NCBI GenBank assembly: GCA_003819975.1
Contig: RPPU01000105.1
Coordinates: forward strand, 1 to 10,351
Origin: Desulfobacteraceae bacterium
Lineage (GTDB): Bacteria; Desulfobacterota; DSM-4660; Desulfatiglandales; HGW-15
Length of the DNA: 10,351 bases
Direction of reading: 5' to 3'
The position numbers and the translations under genes were made by a program. Positions 5,887 through 10,351 of the stretch are shown here, one piece after another. How positions within the stretch are numbered: the stretch's first letter is position 1; every line of letters begins with the position of its first letter. Below the pieces are notes generated by a model. It had not been told where the DNA came from. It worked only from the letters and a program-made list of their open reading frames with translations, and did not search any database.

Positions 5887-6672
5887 ATGATGAGGAAGGA
5901 ACCGTTTTACTGGGTGTCGGTGTCTTGCGGCATCGTGGTCCTGACATTCATTCTCCTGCCGCTCGTGGAGATGCTGACGGCCCCTTCCTCAGCCATGCTC
6001 AAGGAAACGCTCAAAGACAAAAACGTCGTCCACTCGATCTGGCTCAGCATATACACGGCCTTCTCCGCGGCGGGCATATCCTTTATCGTCGGAACACCGC
6101 TCGCCTATGTGCTTGCCCGGTCGCGGTTCAGGGGCAAACGCCTTATCGAGAGCATTATCGATCTGCCGATCGTGATCCCGCACCCTGTTGTCGGCATCGC
6201 CATCCTGAGCGTGGCGGGGAGAAACCACTGGCTGGGCCGGCTCATGAACGAGCTCGGCATCCGGATCATGGGCAGCACTGTAGGCATCATCACCGTGCTC
6301 ACTTTCGTGGGCATGCCCTTCTATATCAATGCCCTCAAATCCGGGATCGAGGCCGTTTCTCCCCGGCTGGAAAACATCTCCAGGAGCCTGGGCGCCCCCT
6401 TGTGGAGCACCTTTGCCCGGATCACCTTCCCCCTTGCGTGGCGCAGCGTCCTGACGGGGTTCATAATGTGTTGCGCGCGGGCCATCAGTGAATTCGGGGC
6501 CGTTGTGGTGGTGGCCTATCACCCCATGATCGCCCCGGTGCTTATCTACGAGCGCTACGAAGGGTATGGGCTCAAGTACTCCCAGCCCGTGGCGGTTTGG
6601 CTGGTTCTGGTGTGCCTGACCCTGTTCCTGGCGTTGAGGGTCCTGGCGCTGCCCGGAAAGAAGGCGGCATGA
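5887..6672 (+). CDS. wtpB: Tungstate/molybdate ABC transporter, permease (WtpB/ModB type)
   Basis: A 261-aa inner-membrane permease of the ModB/WtpB class that forms the channel as a homodimer. Six hydrophobic segments are visible at about 9-29, 53-75, 92-112, 130-149, 190-211 and 234-254. The cytoplasmic EAA loop that docks on the ATPase is GIEAVSPRLENISRSLGAPL (153-172) continuing to FPLA, with the invariant glycine at 169. The LPIVIPHPVVGIAIL block (93-107) and the AISEFGAVVVVA block (199-210) are typical of molybdate/tungstate permeases. The reading starts at the first of two adjacent ATG codons, after GAGAGGCG. Its TGA overlaps the wtpC start as ATGA, indicating translational coupling. 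Confidence 0.93.
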   Translation: MMRKEPFYWVSVSCGIVVLTFILLPLVEMLTAPSSAMLKETLKDKNVVHSIWLSIYTAFSAAGISFIVGTPLAYVLARSRFRGKRLIESIIDLPIVIPHPVVGIAILSVAGRNHWLGRLMNELGIRIMGSTVGIITVLTFVGMPFYINALKSGIEAVSPRLENISRSLGAPLWSTFARITFPLAWRSVLTGFIMCCARAISEFGAVVVVAYHPMIAPVLIYERYEGYGLKYSQPVAVWLVLVCLTLFLALRVLALPGKKAA

Positions 6673-7706
6673 TCGAAGTCAGGGAACTCAGGGTTCATCT
6701 CGGCGAATTCCGCCTCAAAGACATCAACCTCTCTATCGAGGACCGGGGATTCTTCGTGCTCATGGGCCCCACGGGCGCGGGCAAAACCGTCCTGCTGGAA
6801 GCGATCGCCGGCCTCGTCCCGGTCCTCGGTGGGAGCATCACGATTGACAATAGAGACATCACGACGCTGCCGCCGGAGAAACGGGGCATCGGCATCATGT
6901 ATCAGGACTATGCCCTGTTCCCGCACCTGACCATTGAAAACAACATCACCTTCGGTTTGCGCTATCGCCGGCACGACAAGCAGGCGGCCCAAAAACGGTT
7001 CCACAGGCTCGTGAATGACCTCGGTATCAGCCACCTGCTCCAGCGACACCCGGAAACGCTCAGTGGCGGAGAACTCCAGCGGGCCGCCCTGGCACGGGCC
7101 CTCATGGTGGAACCCCGGGTGATACTCCTGGACGAGCCACTTTCCGCCCTCGACCCCGGGTTCAGAGAGGAAATCCGGTTACTGCTTAAACAGGTCCACA
7201 AAAGTTCGCCCATCACCTTTTTCATGGTGACGCACGATTTTTCCGAGGCGATCTCGCTGGCCACCCAGGCGGCCGTCATGAACGACGGCGCCATCGTCCA
7301 GACCGGAACAATCCAGGATATCTTCCGGAAACCATCGTCTTCCTTTGTGGCGGATTTCGTGGGCATGAAAAACATCTTTCCGGCGGTATTCAACGGGACC
7401 ACAGCCGAGGTGGGCAGACTGTCCATCGAGGTCCCCCGCCGACACGAAAATTCCAGCGATTACCTCGCCGTGCGCCCCGAGGATATCGTGCTCAGTCTCA
7501 ATCCTTTGGAATCGAGCATGCGCAATTCATTTCCGGGCGTTATCCGGAGCATTACCGACCGGGGATTTCTCTACGAGGTTCATGTCGCGGTCCACGACCA
7601 GGTCTTCAAGTCGCTCGTCACCAAGGGTTCCGCCGTCAATCTGGGCCTGGACATCGGCACGGGAGTGCAGATTTCGTTTAAGGCCTCGGCCGTGCATATG
7701 TTCTGA
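6669..7706 (+). CDS. wtpC: Tungstate/molybdate ABC transporter, ATP-binding protein (WtpC/ModC type)
   Basis: A 345-aa cytoplasmic ATPase that powers oxyanion import. It has all ABC motifs in order: Walker A GPTGAGKT (33-40), Q-loop YQDYALFPH with Q79, signature LSGGELQR (131-138), Walker B VILLDEP (151-157), D-loop SALD (159-162) and switch histidine in VTHD (H189). Residues from about 265 to 345 (LAVRPEDIVLS, then a strand-rich tail) form a TOBE/MOP-like domain, which in ModC/WtpC proteins can bind the oxyanion and inhibit transport when internal supply is high. The start is the ATG at 6669, overlapping the wtpB stop; a longer frame from a TTG at 6597 would lie inside wtpB and is unlikely. 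No obvious intrinsic terminator follows, so read-through into the next gene is possible. Confidence 0.94.
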   Translation: MIEVRELRVHLGEFRLKDINLSIEDRGFFVLMGPTGAGKTVLLEAIAGLVPVLGGSITIDNRDITTLPPEKRGIGIMYQDYALFPHLTIENNITFGLRYRRHDKQAAQKRFHRLVNDLGISHLLQRHPETLSGGELQRAALARALMVEPRVILLDEPLSALDPGFREEIRLLLKQVHKSSPITFFMVTHDFSEAISLATQAAVMNDGAIVQTGTIQDIFRKPSSSFVADFVGMKNIFPAVFNGTTAEVGRLSIEVPRRHENSSDYLAVRPEDIVLSLNPLESSMRNSFPGVIRSITDRGFLYEVHVAVHDQVFKSLVTKGSAVNLGLDIGTGVQISFKASAVHMF

Positions 7707-7813
7707 GGACGAAACGCTCTGCGATCAATTAAATGGTTACCGTAACTATGTCGGGCAGGTGCATTATCATTTACTGCCGGGGATATGGTGAAAAAATTTT
7801 ATATCAGCTTTAA

Positions 7814-7845
7814 GCGAAATATATTCGCTCCTTATTTGAATAAGG
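7814..7845. promoter_or_regulatory. Two palindromes upstream of the Mo/W enzyme gene
   Basis: GCGAAATATATTCGC (7814-7828) has 5-bp arms around ATATA. Two bases later CCTTATT (7830-7836) and AATAAGG (7839-7845) form a perfect palindrome around TG. Neither is followed by a T-run. They lie 73-105 bases before the start codon, a suitable place for regulator binding. Further downstream are a tandem GAATATCGC repeat (7873-7889) and two copies of TTGACGGGA (7852-7860 and 7891-7899). No convincing -35/-10 pair could be fixed. The rest of 7707-7918 shows no gene. Confidence 0.42.
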
Positions 7846-7918
7846 ATTCAATTGACGGGATCAGCAGATGTTGAATATCGCGAATATCGTTTGACGGGAG
7901 TAAAAAGGAAGCAAAAAT

Positions 7919-10027
7919 ATGAGTATCATTGAACGAAAATCAGCCCTTTGCGGCGTTTGTCCCGGGGGCTGCGGCATCATCGCATCCTTGGAAAACGGTA
8001 AATTAATCAAGGTGAAACCGGACAAAACCATTCCCTATGGGGATATGTGCATTCGCGGCCAGGCCGCTCCGGAAATCGTCTATTCACCGGACCGATTAAA
8101 AACCCCCTTGATCCGCAACGGAAAAAAAGGAAGCGGGAAATTCCGGCCGGCGACCTGGGATGAAGCCCTTGATCTGGTAGTAAACCGGATGCAGGCCATC
8201 AAAGCCAAACACGGCGCCCAAGCATTTGTCTATCTTACGGGCCGCGGCGCTTTTGAGCAGTCCTTGCAGGACCAAAGCCGGGGATTTTTATTCCCTTATG
8301 GTTCCCCGAATATGGCCGGCGTCGGTTCGATCTGCTTTTACGCTTTCGGCGTTCTGGCGCCCATTCCGACGTTCGGGGTAATGGGAACCGATTTATTGCC
8401 CGATATCGAAAACAGTCAAACCATTTTTGTCTGGGGCGCCAATCCCATCACGGATTCCCCGCCCATTATGTTCCATAGGATAATAAAAGCAAAAAAACGC
8501 GGCGCCAAGATTATCGCCATCGACCACATGCGGAGCGACATAGCCCGTCGCGCCGATCGATGGGTGGCGGTGCGTTCGGGAACGGACGGCGCCCTGGCCC
8601 TGGGTATGCTACGGGTAATCATTAATGAAAAGCTCTATGATAAGGAGTTGGTTGAAAAATGGACGGTCGGGTTTGAAGATCTCGCGGCTTACGTGCAATC
8701 CTTCACGCCCGCGGAAGTGGAACGAATAACCTGCGTGCCCGCGCAAACCGTTGTGAATCTCGCCCGCGAAATCGCCGCGACCCGACATGCTTCACTGGTG
8801 ACCTACACGGGCCTCGAATACACCAACAGCGGCGTCCAGAATATCCGGACCGTTTTTCTGCTCTGGGCCCTGGCCGGGCATCTGGATGTTCCCGGAGGCA
8901 TGCGGATTGCTCCGCCTGCCGAACCTTTCGGAAAAAAAGAGAAAATCAAGCCGCCCGAAAATATCAAACCGGTCGGCGCCGCCGAATATCCCCTGTTCTG
9001 CAAGCTCATCAAAAACGCGCAAATCATGGAGTTTCCCAAGGCGGTTCTGGAGGGCCGGCCTTACCCGGTGAAAGGGCTCCTGATCAACGGCTCCAGCACG
9101 CTGACTTCCTATCCGGAACCCGCCATCTGGGAAAAGGCCTATGCCGCGCTTGATTTTTTGACGGTTATCGATCTCTTCATGACCAAAGAAGCCGAGCTCT
9201 ATGCCGATGTCGTCTTGCCGGCCGCCACTTATTTCGAAATGACTTCTTATCACCGCTATCCCGATTATGTGCGCCTGCGCGAACCCGTGATTGCGCCGGT
9301 CGGACAAGCGCGAAACAGCCTGATGATCGTGGCCGGAATCGCGGCCCGGCTGGGATACGGAGATCAATTTCCGCAAACCGAAGAAGAGGTTTTGCAAAAA
9401 GCCTTTGCCCTTAAGCCCGGACTGCTGGCGGAGCTGAAAGCGAATCCCCGGGGTGTCCGGCTGGAACAACCGGTCGGATATAAAAAATACGAACGGGGTT
9501 TGCTGCGCCGCGACGGCCGCCCCGGTTTCGAGACCCGGTCCGGAAAAATTGAGATAGCCTCCAGCCTGCTCGCCGAATACGGTTATGACCCCCTGCCGGT
9601 CTATGTGGACCCGGCGGAGGGCCCTCTGCGCAATCCGGAACTGCATCGGAGTTATCCGCTGATCCTGAATACCGGCGCCCGGATCATGAGCACCTTCCGC
9701 TCCCAGCATCTGAATATTCCCTCACTGGTCAAGCTGCAGGACAAGCCCCTGGTATTGATCAACCCCCGGGATGCGGAAAAACGCGGAATCGCAAGCGGCG
9801 ACAAAGTCCTGGTCCGCACCAAGCGCGGCGAACTCTATATCTGGGCCGACGTGACCGACAAAGTCGTTGCAGGCGCGGTGGAACTGAACGTCGGCGGCGG
9901 CAAGCCGATTCAAGCCGAATATTGGCGCGACTGCAACCCGAATGTCCTGACCGACTTCAACAACCGCGACCCGATTTCCGGGTTCCCGGTTTTCAAGGCC
10001 CTGCTTTGCGAAATCGAGAAAGCCTGA
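7919..10027 (+). CDS. DMSO-reductase-family molybdenum/tungsten bis-pterin enzyme with one [4Fe-4S] cluster
   Basis: A 702-aa catalytic subunit of the molybdopterin oxidoreductase superfamily. An N-terminal [4Fe-4S] site has C11, C14, C18 and C44 (CxxCxxxC-x25-C), followed by GQAAPEIVYSPDRLKTPL. The GSPN motif (128-131) leads to C139 in VGSICFYAFG, the position of the metal-ligating Cys in thiosulfate/polysulfide reductases and acetylene hydratase. The pterin-dinucleotide domain lies near 578-700 and ends DPISGFPVFKALLCEIEK. Phe follows C139, not the His of formate dehydrogenases. C14 is followed by Pro, not the catalytic Asp of acetylene hydratase. There is no twin-arginine signal, so it is probably cytoplasmic, and no electron-transfer subunit is adjacent in the window. 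AAAAGGAAG precedes the ATG. The upstream wtp importer suggests tungsten or molybdenum supply. The reaction is unassigned. Confidence 0.9.
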   Translation: MSIIERKSALCGVCPGGCGIIASLENGKLIKVKPDKTIPYGDMCIRGQAAPEIVYSPDRLKTPLIRNGKKGSGKFRPATWDEALDLVVNRMQAIKAKHGAQAFVYLTGRGAFEQSLQDQSRGFLFPYGSPNMAGVGSICFYAFGVLAPIPTFGVMGTDLLPDIENSQTIFVWGANPITDSPPIMFHRIIKAKKRGAKIIAIDHMRSDIARRADRWVAVRSGTDGALALGMLRVIINEKLYDKELVEKWTVGFEDLAAYVQSFTPAEVERITCVPAQTVVNLAREIAATRHASLVTYTGLEYTNSGVQNIRTVFLLWALAGHLDVPGGMRIAPPAEPFGKKEKIKPPENIKPVGAAEYPLFCKLIKNAQIMEFPKAVLEGRPYPVKGLLINGSSTLTSYPEPAIWEKAYAALDFLTVIDLFMTKEAELYADVVLPAATYFEMTSYHRYPDYVRLREPVIAPVGQARNSLMIVAGIAARLGYGDQFPQTEEEVLQKAFALKPGLLAELKANPRGVRLEQPVGYKKYERGLLRRDGRPGFETRSGKIEIASSLLAEYGYDPLPVYVDPAEGPLRNPELHRSYPLILNTGARIMSTFRSQHLNIPSLVKLQDKPLVLINPRDAEKRGIASGDKVLVRTKRGELYIWADVTDKVVAGAVELNVGGGKPIQAEYWRDCNPNVLTDFNNRDPISGFPVFKALLCEIEKA

Positions 10028-10068
10028 ATGTTTTTTTGATCCTGAAAAGCATAGGATCAAAAAAACAT
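10028..10068. repeat. 16-bp perfect inverted repeat right after the Mo/W gene
   Basis: ATGTTTTTTTGATCCT (10028-10043) and AGGATCAAAAAAACAT (10053-10068) are exact reverse complements around a 9-base loop and begin directly after the TGA stop. In a normal intrinsic terminator the T-run follows the hairpin; here T7 is on the 5' side and A7 on the 3' side on both strands. It can form a strong RNA hairpin at the mRNA end, but is not a standard intrinsic terminator. Bases 10069-10144 hold no further feature. Confidence 0.7.
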
Positions 10069-10144
10069 GTAAAAAACCTAATCAAAATATAGACTTGGAA
10101 ATCCCAACATTGAGCCCGTAGTGGATTATTATTCAGAAGAATCA

Positions 10145-10351
10145 ATGATGAAAAAACCCGTCATGTCCGCCTTAAAAAAAATTCTCGCGAGAAAAGGCAT
10201 GTTGCTCATCGCCGTAACCGCGGTCGCGATCATCGCGCTCGGTCTGCATGACCCGATTCCGCAGCCTTCCGGCTATCACGGCTTCGCGGACCAACGGAGC
10301 CTCTGCGGCGTCCCGAATTTCGCCGACACGCTTTCGAACCTTCCTTTTCTC
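10145..10351 (+). CDS. Ceramidase-like integral membrane protein, N-terminal part (cut by window end)
   Basis: The first 69 codons are present. A basic start (MMKKPVMSALKKILARKG) leads into a hydrophobic segment (residues 19-33, MLLIAVTAVAIIALG), then YHGFADQRSLCGVPNFADTL and SNLPFL. YHxFADxRxxxGxPNFxxxxSNLPFLxxG is the opening motif of the alkaline-ceramidase-like (CREST superfamily) membrane hydrolases common in bacteria. The conserved Asp (FAD) and Ser (SNLP) belong to the first catalytic-region helix. Activity of bacterial members is mostly untested, so the name is a family label. The start is one of two adjacent ATGs; only a weak AGAAG lies upstream. It lies 117 bases after the Mo/W enzyme gene on the same strand, across the hairpin at 10028-10068, so it is probably a separate unit. 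Confidence 0.8.
   Translation, partial: MMKKPVMSALKKILARKGMLLIAVTAVAIIALGLHDPIPQPSGYHGFADQRSLCGVPNFADTLSNLPFL

Noticed and set aside
4893..5888. A long 331-codon open frame on the minus strand opposite wtpA.
   Set aside because: It is the complement of a clearly identified gene with high-GC third positions; its translation has no coherent motifs.
6597..6668. A 24-codon N-terminal extension of wtpC from a TTG.
   Set aside because: It lies wholly inside wtpB, has no ribosome binding site and lacks ABC similarity; the ATG overlapping the wtpB stop fits the family start.
7740..7790. A possible terminator after wtpC (GGCAG/CTGCC stem at about 7762-7787).
   Set aside because: The stem is only 5 bp with a 15-base loop and no T-run directly follows.
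8792..9709. A 305-codon open frame on the minus strand opposite the Mo/W enzyme gene.
   Set aside because: Antisense shadow of a well-supported gene; no domain signature.

Overview
The window looks like chromosomal DNA from an anaerobic bacterium of the former Deltaproteobacteria (Desulfobacterota). This is inferred from the mix of genes: a WtpABC-type tungstate/molybdate importer, a soluble molybdo/tungsto-bis-pterin enzyme typical of sulfate reducers and syntrophs, a Gly-Pro-Lys-rich small protein, and integron scars. No single marker fixes the taxon.

Left part (1-2,976), accessory and scarred. Everything that can be read confidently as a gene lies on the minus strand. From the left edge: a broken methyltransferase start that runs into a decayed integrase tail; a frameshifted remnant resembling the C-terminus of PhzF-family proteins; a 14-bp perfect inverted repeat; a 46-aa Gly/Lys/Pro-rich protein with a strong ribosome binding site; a complete 2,3-bisphosphoglycerate-dependent phosphoglycerate mutase; a VapBC toxin-antitoxin pair with a readable promoter and operator; an integron attC-like site; and the last 56 codons of a tyrosine (integron-type) integrase. 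The two integrase tails (20-57 and 2877-2914) match at 34 of 38 positions, point the same way and bracket about 2.8 kb. This suggests a block shaped by integron-type or homologous recombination.

Middle part (3,050-4,625, minus strand). A secreted ankyrin-repeat protein is preceded by a 44-aa protein whose stop codon overlaps the ankyrin start (ATGA). A still shorter open frame sits before that with the same type of overlap.

Right part (4,794-10,351, plus strand). A good sigma-70 promoter with an inverted repeat in its spacer drives wtpA-wtpB-wtpC, a periplasmic binding protein, permease and ATPase for tungstate/molybdate. After 212 bases carrying two palindromes comes a 702-aa DMSO-reductase-family enzyme with one N-terminal [4Fe-4S] site, a probable cysteine metal ligand and no Tat signal. 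The importer presumably supplies the metal for this enzyme; its substrate cannot be read from sequence. A 16-bp hairpin follows, and then the first 69 codons of a ceramidase-like membrane protein run off the window.

Most novel-looking points: the orphan, cytoplasmic Mo/W enzyme beside the tungstate importer; the integron scar with same-strand integrase and attC; and two small proteins with strong translation signals (46 aa and 44 aa).
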